Positions 36,663-46,295 of a DNA stretch of 64,000 bases are shown in pieces; the stretch's first letter is position 1; each line of letters begins with the position of its first letter. The notes below the pieces were generated by a model. That model was not told the origin of the DNA and ran no database searches. It saw nothing but the letters and a program-made list of their open reading frames with translations. The stretch comes from Micromonospora narathiwatensis (GTDB lineage Bacteria; Actinomycetota; Actinomycetes; Mycobacteriales; Micromonosporaceae). Both the position numbers and the translations under genes were made by a program. The DNA is taken from contig NZ_LT594324.1 of assembly GCF_900089605.1 (NCBI RefSeq), positions 6,076,001-6,140,000 of the forward strand, written 5' to 3'.

Positions 36663-37271
36663 TCACGGCTGCGCGTGCGGGTGGCCGGCGAGCAGGGCGG
36701 CCACCCGGCGCAGCACCTCACCGGCCCGGGCCGCCTCGGCGCCCAGTCCGGTCTGCCGGCGCAGCACGGCCGGCTCGCTACGCAGCAGCGTGATTCCGCG
36801 CCGGATCAGCAACCGGGGTGCCTTGCGCTGCTCGGACAGGTCGCGGGCGAGCCGGCGGACGAAGGTCGCCCCGCGCGGCCGGCGCAGCGCGTACGCCCCG
36901 GCGAGCAGGCCGCGGCGGCGGCACTCCTCGACGATCTCGGCGGCGAAGATCCCTTCGGCCACGAACAGTGGCGATCCGGCGAGATCGAATGGCCGGGTGG
37001 ACACCCTGCGGTCCGCGCCGATCGCATAAACCGGCACTTCGGCCTTGCCGTCCTGGACCAGTCGGGCAATGGTTTCCACCGCTGCGGCCGCATCCCAGGA
37101 CAGTGGTGACTCCCAGTCCACCTGTCCGTTTCGGAGTGGGCACGTAGGGTCATCGCCGTCCTTGTAGAAGTCGTCCAAGCACAGCACTGGAAGTCCGGTT
37201 CGTTGTGCGATGTACGACTTTCCGGAGCCGGAGGGGCCAGCAAGGAGGACGACGTGATGAGGGTGCTTCAT
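36663..37271 (-). CDS. udk: Uridine kinase family protein
   Basis: 202 residues. Walker A GPSGSGKS (12-19) in VVLLAGPSGSGKSYIA, then LDDFYKDGDDP as in uridine/cytidine kinases, VDWESPLSWD, and FVAEGIFAAEIV. It probably phosphorylates uridine and/or cytidine. It is shorter than the enteric Udk but typical for actinobacterial versions. ATG 37271 with AAGG upstream. Convergent with add, divergent from the conservon. Confidence 0.82.
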   Translation of the reverse strand: MKHPHHVVLLAGPSGSGKSYIAQRTGLPVLCLDDFYKDGDDPTCPLRNGQVDWESPLSWDAAAAVETIARLVQDGKAEVPVYAIGADRRVSTRPFDLAGSPLFVAEGIFAAEIVEECRRRGLLAGAYALRRPRGATFVRRLARDLSEQRKAPRLLIRRGITLLRSEPAVLRRQTGLGAEAARAGEVLRRVAALLAGHPHAQP

Positions 37272-37464
37272 TACCTTGGGTTACTCCGGACAGACGGATT
37301 GCTATCAAATTGCATCAACATCTCATCACACCTCCGGTGAGGGACAACCTGGGCTTTCTCTTTGCGGGGCGGCGTGATGGAATCTCGGAGGTCCGACCCG
37401 CCGGGTCGGTCGCTCGGCGTTGCCCACAGGCAACGTCCGGACGCGGTAATGCGAGGGCGGTGAC

Positions 37465-40400
37465 GTGAGCAAACGGCCAAAGACGGCGGGCTCCTTCCTG
37501 TCGCGTCTACGCCGGCCGGCCAGCCGGCTTCGCGACATGCCGATCTGGTCCAAGCTCGGGCTGATCATGATCGTGCCGACCATCGCCACGGTCGTGGTCG
37601 GCACCAGCGGTCTGGTCGACCACCTGGGCACTCTCAACGATGCCAACCGGGCCGGCAACCTGGCCAACCTGATCGGCTACTCGGGTGACCTGGTCGACAC
37701 CCTGCAGGACGAGCGGGTCACGGCCGTGCTCTTCCTCAACGCGGATCGCCCGGGCCAGACCGAGGCCGAGCGGGTCCAGACCAGGGCCCAGTACCAGGAG
37801 GCCTACAGTCGGGCCAACTCCCGGGTCGACCAGCGGAAGGGGCCCTACTCCCGGCAGCGGACCTCGATCAACGGCCTGCCGAAGAACTTCGAGGTTCTGC
37901 TCGACCGGATCGACCAGAACCTCTCCGACCTGCCGGGCACCCGCAGCCAGGTCTTCAACGGCAAGCTCACCATCACCGCCGTGGAGAAGGCGTACGAGGG
38001 TCTGATCAACGACCTGCTCGCGATCCGCGACTCGGCCACCCAGATGGCCGGCGACAACGACCTGAGTGACCGCATGCGCGCCGCCGCCGCGGTCGCCCGG
38101 CAGCGGGAATACCTCTCCCAGCGCCGCGTGGTCGTGCACCAGGCCCTGGTGGGCAAGCGCCTCACCCCGAATCTGCGCGAGCAGTTCATCGCCAGCGAAA
38201 CCGGCCAGTCGCAGGCGTTGCAGAGCTTCAAGGCGGTCGCCACCACGGCCGACGCCGACTACTACGACCAGGTCGTGGCCGGCCCAGACCTGCGCCAGTT
38301 GACCAACTACTCCTCCCAGGTCAACGAGTACCAGGATGGCAGCCTGGCCCGCGTGACGTTCGGACCGGACCAGTGGGACGCCACGGTGGTGGCCAACACC
38401 GGTTTGATCCGGACGGTCGAGGCGAAGCTCGACGACAACGTGGTACGCCAGGCCGACCAGCTCCGCTCGGACACGCAGCGCCAGGTGCTCCTGGAGAGCG
38501 GCCTGCTGTTCGCCATGCTGGTGCTGTCCATCCTCTTCGCCTACCTGGTCGCCCGGTCGATGGCCCGGTCGCTGCGCGAGCTGCGGCAGGGCGCCCTCTC
38601 GGTGGCCCAGTACGGCCTGCCGCAGGCGGTGGCCCGACTGCGCGATCCGCAGGTCACCGGCCAGCTCTCTCCGATCCAGCTGGCCAACCAGATCGCCGAG
38701 CCGCTGCCGGTCCGCAGCAAGGACGAGTTCGGTCAGGTGACCGAGGCGTTCAACGCCGTCCACCTGGAGGCCGTCCGGACCGCCGCCGAGCAGGCCGCCC
38801 TCCGGGCGTCCGTCGCGACGATGTTCGTCAACCTGGCCCGCCGATCGCAGATCCTGGTCGACCGGCTGATCGGCCACCTCGACCGGCTGGAGCGCGGCGA
38901 GGAGGACCCGGACCGGCTGGCCGAGCTGTTCCAGCTCGACCACCTGGCCACCCGGATGCGCCGCAACGACGAGAACCTGCTGGTCCTCGCCGGTGCGGAC
39001 TCCACCCGCGTGCAGCGCGAGCCGGCCGCCCTCATCGACGTGCTCCGCGCCGCCCAGTCCGAGGTCGAGCACTACACCCGGATCGAGTTCGGCGTGATCG
39101 ACCGGGACATCGAGGTCGCGGCCCACGCGGTCAACGACATGGTGCACCTGGTCGCCGAGCTGTTCGACAACGCCACCGCCTTCTCCCCGCCGGACTCGCA
39201 CGTCATGGTGGAGGCCCGGCGGGTGGGCGACCGCGCCTCGCTCTACGTCGAGGACCGGGGCATCGGCATCAGCGGCGAACAGCTGCGTGAGCTGAACGAC
39301 CGGCTCGCCACGCCGCCGCAGGTGGACGTCGCGGTCTCCCGGATGATGGGTCTGGTCGTGGTCGCCCGACTGGCGTCCCGGCACGGGGTCAAGGTCGAGC
39401 TGCGGCCCGGTGCCGACCGGGGCACGGTGGCGGACGTCACACTGCCTACCTCGGTCCTGGTGCCGCGGGCCCTCTCCGGCCGGGGGCAGCAGGTGGCCGC
39501 CCTCCCGGCTGCGGCGAGCAGCCAGCAGCAGGCCGGCGGCCCGGCCCCGGCGTTCGGTGCCCTCGCCGCCTTCGGCAGCGGCCCGAACACCCCGCCGGCC
39601 CCGCGCCCCAGCGCGTCCGGCAACCAGGTGACGCTGGGCGGCCGCTCCTTCGATCCGACGCCGTCCAACGGCTCCGGCATTCCGGCCGCCGCCAGCGGTG
39701 GGCGGTCGATGCCGGCCTGGTCCGACCTCACCGGGGCGACCGGCGGGAGCGGCTTCGCCGGCGGCGAGGCGTTCGCCCCGCGGACGCCTAACGGCCAGCC
39801 GATCGACCCGCTGCCGCAGCGGCGCAGCCCGTCCGAGAGCGACCCGACCGGCACCGGCCAGCAGCCGGCCATCCCGCGCCAGCTGCCGAGCAGCCCCGAG
39901 GCTCGCCCGTACAGCCCGCCGCCGGTCTCCGCGCCGCCGCTGCCGCCGATCTCCGGGGTACCCGTCTCCGCCTCGCCGGTCTCGGGCCAGCCCGTCTCCG
40001 CCGCGCCGGTCTCCGTGCCGCCGCGTCCGGCCCCGCCGGCCCCCGCGCCGAGCTTCGGCGCCCCGCCGGCCTGGCCACCGGTCGCCGCGCCCGATCCGGC
40101 CGCCGCCCCACCGGTGCCGGAGCGTCTCGCCGCCGGCCTCGACATGACCACCGAGCTGCCCCGGGTCGCCCGCCCGGAGATGCCGCCGGCCGTCAACCGG
40201 CCGATGCCGGCGCCGGCGGCTCCGCAGCCGGCTACCCCGCAGCAGGGGGCCAACCGCCAGCGGTACGCGGACGAGACGATGGAGCTGCCGATCTTCCGCG
40301 AGCTCGAGTCGAACTGGTTCCGTACCCGCCGGCCGGGGCCGGAGGAGTCGGCCGCGGCACCTACCCCGGCGGCGAGCGGTGCCCCGACCCAGCAGTTCGC

Positions 40401-40917
40401 CAGGGTCGACGCCGCCGGCCGGGCCGTCCAGCAGACAACACCCGGGACGACAGGTAACACGCCGATGGCACACACTCCGACGGCCGGCGGAGCGCCGTAC
40501 GACAACGGACCGGCGAGCGGGGGCGGGCGTCCCGGTTATGCCGAGGAACTGCCGAACCGGCGGGTGCCACAGCAGTCCGCTGGCTGGCAGACGGCGGCGG
40601 ACGACGGTTGGCGGGCCGCCTCGGCTGCCACCGAGGTGCCGGTCGCCGAGACCACCCAGAAGGGCCTGCCCAAGCGGGTGCCGATGGCGCAGCTCGTCCC
40701 CGGTGGCGTCGAGAAGCCGAGCACGTCGGTGCAGCGCCGGACGCCGGAGGGTGTTCGGGGTCTGCTCTCGGCCTACCATCGGGGCGTACAGCGGGGGCGT
40801 AACCACCCGTCCGACAGCAACTCGGCCGGCCCGGAGGCGACTCTGGGCGGGCAGCAGTCTTCGCAGTCTGGCTCAGGCCCGGTGGCCGGGAGCGGGCAGA
40901 AGGAGCAACAACGATGA
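37465..40917 (+). CDS. Conservon sensor histidine kinase-like protein (CvnA) with NIT domain
   Basis: First component of a conservon (CvnA type), 1150 residues. Span 1 is about 31-50. An extracytoplasmic nitrate/nitrite-sensing-like domain covers about 55-335, with span 2 about 340-365. A HAMP segment follows, then [20 protein letters not shown] (20 residues) with candidate His493, and an HATPase domain (about 550-670; ELFDNA, DRGIGI). A Pro/Ala-rich linker of about 270 residues leads to a conserved tail: [19 protein letters not shown] and [18 protein letters not shown] 37465 with GAGGG. ATGA overlap with cvnB. Confidence 0.92.
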   Translation: MSKRPKTAGSFLSRLRRPASRLRDMPIWSKLGLIMIVPTIATVVVGTSGLVDHLGTLNDANRAGNLANLIGYSGDLVDTLQDERVTAVLFLNADRPGQTEAERVQTRAQYQEAYSRANSRVDQRKGPYSRQRTSINGLPKNFEVLLDRIDQNLSDLPGTRSQVFNGKLTITAVEKAYEGLINDLLAIRDSATQMAGDNDLSDRMRAAAAVARQREYLSQRRVVVHQALVGKRLTPNLREQFIASETGQSQALQSFKAVATTADADYYDQVVAGPDLRQLTNYSSQVNEYQDGSLARVTFGPDQWDATVVANTGLIRTVEAKLDDNVVRQADQLRSDTQRQVLLESGLLFAMLVLSILFAYLVARSMARSLRELRQGALSVAQYGLPQAVARLRDPQVTGQLSPIQLANQIAEPLPVRSKDEFGQVTEAFNAVHLEAVRTAAEQAALRASVATMFVNLARRSQILVDRLIGHLDRLERGEEDPDRLAELFQLDHLATRMRRNDENLLVLAGADSTRVQREPAALIDVLRAAQSEVEHYTRIEFGVIDRDIEVAAHAVNDMVHLVAELFDNATAFSPPDSHVMVEARRVGDRASLYVEDRGIGISGEQLRELNDRLATPPQVDVAVSRMMGLVVVARLASRHGVKVELRPGADRGTVADVTLPTSVLVPRALSGRGQQVAALPAAASSQQQAGGPAPAFGALAAFGSGPNTPPAPRPSASGNQVTLGGRSFDPTPSNGSGIPAAASGGRSMPAWSDLTGATGGSGFAGGEAFAPRTPNGQPIDPLPQRRSPSESDPTGTGQQPAIPRQLPSSPEARPYSPPPVSAPPLPPISGVPVSASPVSGQPVSAAPVSVPPRPAPPAPAPSFGAPPAWPPVAAPDPAAAPPVPERLAAGLDMTTELPRVARPEMPPAVNRPMPAPAAPQPATPQQGANRQRYADETMELPIFRELESNWFRTRRPGPEESAAAPTPAASGAPTQQFARVDAAGRAVQQTTPGTTGNTPMAHTPTAGGAPYDNGPASGGGRPGYAEELPNRRVPQQSAGWQTAADDGWRAASAATEVPVAETTQKGLPKRVPMAQLVPGGVEKPSTSVQRRTPEGVRGLLSAYHRGVQRGRNHPSDSNSAGPEATLGGQQSSQSGSGPVAGSGQKEQQR

Positions 40918-41318
40918 CTAGTACGCAGGATCTCGGATGGCTGCTCGCCAACTTCGCCGACCGGGTGCCCGGTGTGGCGCACGCGGTCGCGGTCTCGGCC
41001 GACGGCCTGCTCCTCGCTTCGTCCCGTGACCTTCCGCGGGACCGTGCGGACCAGCTCGCGGCCATCGCGTCCGGCCTGGTCAGCCTGACGCAGGGCGCGG
41101 CCCGTTGCTTCGAGGGCGGGGCGGTGCTGCAGACAGTCGTCGAGATGGACAACGGCTTTCTGTTTCTCATGTCCATTTCGGACGGTTCCTCGTTCGCGGT
41201 GCTCGCCGCGCGGAGTTCCGACGTCGGCCAGGTCGGTTACGAGATGGCTCTGCTCGTCGACCGGGTGGGCGACGCCCTGACCCCGCAGCCGCGTTCGGCT
41301 GTCGGGATGATGGGCTGA
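40914..41318 (+). CDS. Roadblock/LC7 domain protein (CvnB)
   Basis: 134 residues, a single roadblock/LC7 domain ([20 protein letters not shown] is 20 residues; [11 protein letters not shown]). In conservons CvnB binds CvnA and the GTPase CvnD, resembling the regulatory subunits of bacterial small GTPases. It starts inside the cvnA stop codon with AGAAGGAG about 10 nt upstream. Confidence 0.92.
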   Translation: MTSTQDLGWLLANFADRVPGVAHAVAVSADGLLLASSRDLPRDRADQLAAIASGLVSLTQGAARCFEGGAVLQTVVEMDNGFLFLMSISDGSSFAVLAARSSDVGQVGYEMALLVDRVGDALTPQPRSAVGMMG

Positions 41319-41418
41319 TCGACGCGCTGACCAGTGGGTCAGGAGCGGCAACAACTACGACAACGACGGGTGTCACCGGAACGAGCCGGTACCGGATACG
41401 AAGGAGGTGAGCGGCGAC

Positions 41419-41796
41419 ATGGTCGATCGTGACGAGCCGACCGGCGCGTTGGTCCGTCCATACGCCGTGACCCGAGGTCGTACCCGTCCCCGACTCGAGA
41501 TCGCCTTGGAGGCGCTCGTCGAGACGACGGTGCGCGGCCGGGCCATTGCCACTGGCAATGGCGGCCAGAGCCGTGAGCACCAGTACATCGCCGCGCTGTG
41601 TGACGGACGCGTGCAATCGCTCGCCGAGATCGCGGCGCGGATGCAGCTTCCGCTGGGCGTGGCCCGGGTGCTCATCGCCGACATGGCGACGGACGGCCTG
41701 GTCGCGGTGCACGAGCCGACCATTTTGGACGACTCCGACGACGCGGTGGGCACTGAACTGCTGGAGAGGGTGCTGAGTGGACTTCGCAGGCTCTGA
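41419..41796 (+). CDS. DUF742 protein (CvnC)
   Basis: 125 residues, DUF742: LVRPYAVTRGRTRPRLEIAL (20 residues), then a winged-helix-like part, QYIAALCDGRVQSLAEIAAR (20 residues), MQLPLGVARVLIADMATDGL (20 residues). Third conservon component. ATG 41419 is preferred because AAGGAGG (41401-41407) overlaps the alternative GTG at 41407. Its end overlaps cvnD by 20 nt. Confidence 0.9.
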   Translation: MVDRDEPTGALVRPYAVTRGRTRPRLEIALEALVETTVRGRAIATGNGGQSREHQYIAALCDGRVQSLAEIAARMQLPLGVARVLIADMATDGLVAVHEPTILDDSDDAVGTELLERVLSGLRRL

Positions 41797-42391
41797 CATG
41801 TCGCACCGGCCGCCGGCCCAGAGCGGGCGCGTGACGTCGGCGAAGATCGTTATCGCCGGTGGATTCGGCGTTGGCAAGACGACGCTGGTCGGCTCGGTCT
41901 CGGAGATCACGCCGCTGACCACCGAGGCGATCATGACTTCCGCCGGCGTGGGCGTCGACGACACCCGGCAGGTGCCGGGCAAGACGACGACCACGGTGGC
42001 GATGGACTTCGGTCGTATCTCGATAGACCGTGATCTGATCCTGTACCTTTTCGGTACGCCGGGTCAGACCCGGTTCTGGTTCATGTGGGACGAGTTGGTC
42101 CGCGGTGCCATCGGCGCCGTGGTGCTGGTCGACACCCGTCGACTGGCCGACTGCTTCGCCGCCATCGACTTCTTCGAGCACCGGCGGCTGCCGTACCTGG
42201 TGGCCATCAACTGCTTCGACGGCATGCAGTACCACAACCCGCAGGACGTCCGGGACGCGCTGGCCATCTCCAGCGACGTGCCGGTGGTGGCGTGCGACGC
42301 CCGGAACCGGGAGTCGACCAAGCACGTGCTGATCTCGCTGGTCGAGTACGTGCTCACCATGCGGCGTTCGCGGGCGGTCGCACCCGCCTGA
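41777..42391 (+). CDS. Ras-like small GTPase (CvnD)
   Basis: 204 residues. P-loop GGFGVGKTT (28-36), switch-II region FGTPGQTRFWFMWDE, and CDARNRES as a G5-like loop. The G4 motif reads NCFD, so the Lys of canonical NKxD is Cys. GTG 41777 has GGAGAGGG at 6 nt and is preferred over ATG 41798. It is the output element of the conservon; its effectors are unknown here. A strong terminator follows. Confidence 0.92.
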   Translation: MDFAGSDMSHRPPAQSGRVTSAKIVIAGGFGVGKTTLVGSVSEITPLTTEAIMTSAGVGVDDTRQVPGKTTTTVAMDFGRISIDRDLILYLFGTPGQTRFWFMWDELVRGAIGAVVLVDTRRLADCFAAIDFFEHRRLPYLVAINCFDGMQYHNPQDVRDALAISSDVPVVACDARNRESTKHVLISLVEYVLTMRRSRAVAPA

Positions 42392-42403
42392 CCGGCGTGC
42401 CGA

Positions 42404-42436
42404 AGCGCCCGGTGACCTCGCTGGTCACCGGGCGCT
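42404..42436. terminator. Terminator after cvnD
   Basis: A perfect 14-bp stem: AGCGCCCGGTGACC (42404-42417) with GGTCACCGGGCGCT (42423-42436), and a 5-nt loop. It lies between convergent units, so it may serve both. Confidence 0.85.
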
Positions 42437-42512
42437 GAGTGCTGCCCGCAGAACGCCGGCCGGGCCCGGAGGACGGGGTGGTGTCGGGCTCGGCGCCGGC
42501 CGGATCGGACGG

Positions 42513-43733
42513 TCAGGAGTACCGGCTCCAGGCGGCCCGGCTGACCACGTAGACGGCGAGCGAGTCCCGTTCCATGCCGCCGTGGCGGATCGGGGCGAAG
42601 GCGTACCCGCCGGCGATGCCCTCGGTCACCTGGGTCTGGAGGTACGCCCGCAGCCGGCCACGGTCGACGCTGCTCGCCGATCGGGCCGCCGCGGCGAGCA
42701 ACTGGACCGCGTCCGAGCCGTACGGGGCGAAGCCGCTGAAGCTGCCGTGCCGCTGGATGTAGCGGTAGGTGAAGTCCCGTCGGGCCAGTTCCGCGGTGGT
42801 GGTCGCGGTCAGCGTGCTGGCGGCGAGGCAGGACGGGTGCACGGCGTACGCCCCTTCGACGGCGGCGGCGTTGGCCCCGGAGAGGGTGTCCTCGGCGACC
42901 GCGCCCGGGTCGAAGAAGATCGGACCCCGGTGGCCGGCCCGTCGCAGTTCCCGGGCCGCGGCACCGGAGTCCGGGGCGGTGCCCCAGACGATGATCCCGT
43001 CCGGCTCGCCGGCCGTCGTCCGACGGGCGACGGAGGTGAAGCTCCGGCCCGAGGCGGGCAACCGGACGGTGCGTACCAGTGCCACGTCGACGTCGCGCAG
43101 CGCGCTGCGCACCGCCTGCACGCCCGAGTCGCCGTGCAGCCCGGCGGCGGCCAGCACGGCGACCCGCCGGATCCCCAGTGACTCGATCAGGCGGGCCATC
43201 CGGCGGGCCACGTCGCCCGCGTCCGGGGTGAGCTTGTAGATGTACGTGCGCTGAGCCAGCGGAAGTACGATGTCGTCCCCGGCGGCCAGCGACACGAACG
43301 GCACCTGGAGCTTCTGGGCGACCTCGACGATGGCCATGGAGTTCTCCGTGGAGGTGCCGCCGACCAGCGCGTGCACCTGGGTCCGCCGGGTCAGCTCGGT
43401 GGCCTGCCGGGCCGCCTCCTGGGGGTCGCTGCGGTTGTCCCGGAACTCCACCCGGACCGTACGCCGCAGGTTGCCGACCGGGATGCCGGTGAGGTTCAGC
43501 TCCTCCACGGTGATCTCCATGGCCCGTTGCTGAAGTACGCCGAGAGCCGCCCCCTTGCCGGTCAGCTCCAGGCTGGCGCCGATCACCAACTCGTGGCTGT
43601 TGGGCGCGGAGTTGTCGCCGGTCCGGCCGTCGTCCGATTGCTGCCCGCACCCGGCCAGCAGCAGGCTGCCGGCTGCGGCGGCGAGGACGCCCCGACGGGT
43701 AAGCACGGAGGAGTCGAATGCCGGTGTCGCCAT
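42513..43733 (-). CDS. ABC-type ligand-binding lipoprotein (branched-chain amino-acid receptor fold)
   Basis: 406 residues. The N-terminus LTRRGVLAAAAGSLLLAGC combines a twin-arginine-like motif (R13-R14) with a lipobox (LAGC, Cys29), suggesting a Tat-exported lipoprotein. The rest is a Peripla_BP_6 (Leu/Ile/Val receptor-like) domain: ASLELTGKGAALG, VHALVGGTSTENSMAI, VPFVSLAAGDD. No permease or ATPase is nearby, so a sensing role rather than transport is likely. I use ATG 43733. The next gene in the same direction is the 789-residue conservon-tail protein. Confidence 0.85.
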   Translation of the reverse strand: MATPAFDSSVLTRRGVLAAAAGSLLLAGCGQQSDDGRTGDNSAPNSHELVIGASLELTGKGAALGVLQQRAMEITVEELNLTGIPVGNLRRTVRVEFRDNRSDPQEAARQATELTRRTQVHALVGGTSTENSMAIVEVAQKLQVPFVSLAAGDDIVLPLAQRTYIYKLTPDAGDVARRMARLIESLGIRRVAVLAAAGLHGDSGVQAVRSALRDVDVALVRTVRLPASGRSFTSVARRTTAGEPDGIIVWGTAPDSGAAARELRRAGHRGPIFFDPGAVAEDTLSGANAAAVEGAYAVHPSCLAASTLTATTTAELARRDFTYRYIQRHGSFSGFAPYGSDAVQLLAAAARSASSVDRGRLRAYLQTQVTEGIAGGYAFAPIRHGGMERDSLAVYVVSRAAWSRYS

Positions 43734-43862
43734 TGGAATCGCCTTCCCACCCCGGCGACGTCCGCCGCCGGCTGTTCCGCCGGTATGCTCCCGGCCGGCC
43801 CAACCCGGCGTCAAATTATCCGGGTGTGGGCAGAAACACGCAGGTGGGTAGGGCGATTCCGA

Positions 43863-46232
43863 TCAGGACCGGTAGCCGGCGGAACGGTACTCGTATTCCC
43901 GCTCGTCGTCGCGGTCGCCGGTGTCGCGGCTGAAGTCCCAGCCACCGGCGGCCTCCCGCCCCGGACGACCGCCGACGGCGAAGCCGCCGATCTCCTGGCC
44001 GCGACGCCAACCGCGGAAGTAGCCCGTGGTGTTCTCGGCGAGGCTGGCCGCGTTCCGCACGATCCGCAGTGGCCGCTCGTCGCGCAGCGGCGAGCCCGGC
44101 ACCAGGTTGGCCTGCGGGACGCGCTTCGGCAGGCCGGCCTTGGTCTCCGAGCCCACCGCCGGGCGGGCCGCCTGCTCGGCGGCCTGCCAGCCGGTGTCGG
44201 CGGTGCTCGACCAGTCCAGATCGGCGTCGTCGCCGTGCCCGACGAACCAGGCGGACTTCGCCTGGGCGAAGATCAACAGGTCGCCGTCGCCCTCGTCGGA
44301 GACCGGCGGCGGCCGGTGCTCCTTCGGCGCGGGCGGCTGCTCCTGGTCGCGGCGCGGCGCCAGACGTGCCGAGTTGGCGTGGTCGAGGCGCTCCGGCGCG
44401 GCGGGCAGGTCGGCGCGGGGTGCGGGCCGGCCGGACCGGTCGGCCCGCTGCTGGTCGACCAGCCGCAGCGACCGGGCGTCCAGACCTGGGTCGGTCGGCG
44501 GGTCCAACTCCGCACGCAGCGCCCGGTCGGCCAGCGGTGGTGGCTCCACCAGCCGCAGCATCGGTGGCTCCTGGGGCAGGTCGTCGGCGAGCCACGGCGG
44601 GGTGACCCGGCTGGTGCCGGGATCGCTCGGCGCGTCCACGCTCCGGTCGCCGTACGGGTAGCCGGCCGGCGCCTCCACGGCGCGATCGTCCTGCTCGTTG
44701 TTGACCAGCGGCCAGTTGGCGCGGGAACCCGGGGGAGCGGCCTCCTGCCCGGGGCGCGGCGTCGGCACCGGGACGTTCAGATCGGTGGCACTGAAGCCGC
44801 CGGTCGGTGGCTCCTGGGTGGTCTTGGGGCGCGGTGGGATGACCGTGCGCTGGCGCTCGGCGCGGGCCTTGTTGATCGCCGCGGTGGTCAGCGTCGGGCG
44901 GAACGGCTCGCCGGCCTCGGCCGGCGGCACCTTGCTCCGCTGCGCCGGGGCGATCGGGGTGATCCCGGGGGGCGGGGGAGGCGGCGCGGAGATCGGCCGG
45001 TTGGTAGGTCCGTCCACGCGCTGGGGCATCGGCGCGCCGGTCGGCTCGGGACGCGACGGCGGAGCCGAGGTCGGCCGGCCGGCCGCGGCGGCCGGGACGA
45101 CCGGCGCGGGGGCGACGGGCGGCGGTGCGACCGGTGGCGGGGCGACCGGAGGCGGGCCGAGCGGCCGAGGCGACGCCGGTGCGGCCGGCCCGGAGACCGG
45201 CTCGGGGCGGCCGCGTCGGCCCACCGGCTCGGGCTCCGTCGGCCGGACCGACCGCAGACCGGCGCCGGCGTTGGTGGTCTCGGGTCGCTCCTCGACCGAC
45301 TCGCCGCGCCGGGCGGCGGCCCGGCGGCCGGGTGCCGGGGCGGGCGTGCCGACCCGGGCGCTGAGCGCACCCACCAGGGCCTCGCAGCCGGCGTCGCAGG
45401 CCCGTACGGAGGAGACCGCCTGCCGCACCGTCTCGGCGACGGCGGCGGTGAGCGCCCGGTTGACGGTGGCCCGCCGGGGCGTCTCGGCGATGGCGACCCG
45501 CAGCGCGGTCACCGCGTCGTTGATGGTGTCGGCGTCGGCGACGCCCTCGGCCGCCAGGTGCGCGGCGACGGCGTCCGCGGCGACCGACACCTCGCGGCCC
45601 CGGGCCACCGTGCCGCTGAGCATGCCCGGCTCCGGCAGCGCGTCGAGGACGGCCAGGGAGACCGGCTCGGCCGGGTCCGGGTAGGCCCGGAGGGCGGCCG
45701 GGTAGAGCTCGCGGAGCACCTCGCGCAGCGCCACGGCGGCGGAGTGCCGCCCGCTGGCCAGCGCGGCGTGCGCGGCGAGGACCTGCTTGAAGCCGGCCAG
45801 GTCGCGGGGCGCCGGCAGGGTGACCGCGGAGAGGGCGCCGGCCTGCAACGCCCGGGCCAGCCCGACCGCCCGCCGCTCGGCGGGCGGGGACTGCATCTCC
45901 TCCAGCGAGTCGTCGTCGGCGAAGCGCTCGGCGAAGTCGTCGACGGAGTCGTCGTCGGCGATCGCCAGCGGCCGGCCGGCCGCGCTGAGCAGCGAGGTGA
46001 CCGTGTGGTCGTCACTGTCGGCAGCGATGGCCGCACCGCTCGGCCCGCCCGACCGCTCCACGAGCAGCGCGACCAGCTGGGCGTAGCCAGCGGGGTCGTC
46101 GCCGATCTCGCAGACATGCAGCAGACGGCCTGCGTCGTCGACCACAGCGGACGTCAGCGCCGAACCGGCCGAAGCCGGCTGGTCGGCCGGATCCGCCGAG
46201 GCCAGACCGCAGTACACGCGCACGAGCGCCAC
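43863..46232 (-). CDS. Conservon-tail protein with a degenerate IS110-like N-terminal domain
   Basis: 789 residues. About 1-215 read like an IS110/DEDD transposase RuvC-fold domain: LTSAVVDDAGRLLHVCEI, LLSAAGRPLAIADDDSVDDF (20 residues), VGLARALQAGALSAVTLPAP (20 residues), LREVLRELYPAALRAY. The positions expected to hold D, E, D, D are lost: VYCGLAS at the first, IAADSDD at the second, PAERRAVGLA at the last two. About 300-640 is a Pro-rich linker. The end carries the CvnA tail motifs: LLIFAQAKSAWF, GWQAAEQA, GLPKRVPQANLVPG. GTG 46232 follows GGAGGAGG. No signal or span, so cytosolic. Confidence 0.75.
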   Translation of the reverse strand: MALVRVYCGLASADPADQPASAGSALTSAVVDDAGRLLHVCEIGDDPAGYAQLVALLVERSGGPSGAAIAADSDDHTVTSLLSAAGRPLAIADDDSVDDFAERFADDDSLEEMQSPPAERRAVGLARALQAGALSAVTLPAPRDLAGFKQVLAAHAALASGRHSAAVALREVLRELYPAALRAYPDPAEPVSLAVLDALPEPGMLSGTVARGREVSVAADAVAAHLAAEGVADADTINDAVTALRVAIAETPRRATVNRALTAAVAETVRQAVSSVRACDAGCEALVGALSARVGTPAPAPGRRAAARRGESVEERPETTNAGAGLRSVRPTEPEPVGRRGRPEPVSGPAAPASPRPLGPPPVAPPPVAPPPVAPAPVVPAAAAGRPTSAPPSRPEPTGAPMPQRVDGPTNRPISAPPPPPPGITPIAPAQRSKVPPAEAGEPFRPTLTTAAINKARAERQRTVIPPRPKTTQEPPTGGFSATDLNVPVPTPRPGQEAAPPGSRANWPLVNNEQDDRAVEAPAGYPYGDRSVDAPSDPGTSRVTPPWLADDLPQEPPMLRLVEPPPLADRALRAELDPPTDPGLDARSLRLVDQQRADRSGRPAPRADLPAAPERLDHANSARLAPRRDQEQPPAPKEHRPPPVSDEGDGDLLIFAQAKSAWFVGHGDDADLDWSSTADTGWQAAEQAARPAVGSETKAGLPKRVPQANLVPGSPLRDERPLRIVRNAASLAENTTGYFRGWRRGQEIGGFAVGGRPGREAAGGWDFSRDTGDRDDEREYEYRSAGYRS

Positions 46233-46295
46233 GGCGTCGTCCTCCTCCCGGACACAGGGCTTGCTCTGCCAGAGACTGATGCTCCCCGCTACGGG

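Noticed and set aside
37507..40806. Open frame of more than 1000 codons opposite cvnA
   Set aside because: Shadow frame; Arg/Gly/Val-rich with no domain, while the plus strand has NIT, HAMP and HATPase features and operon coupling.
43863..46232. Active IS110 insertion sequence
   Set aside because: No catalytic acidic residues, no C-terminal transposase half and no flanking element ends seen; a domesticated domain is the better reading.
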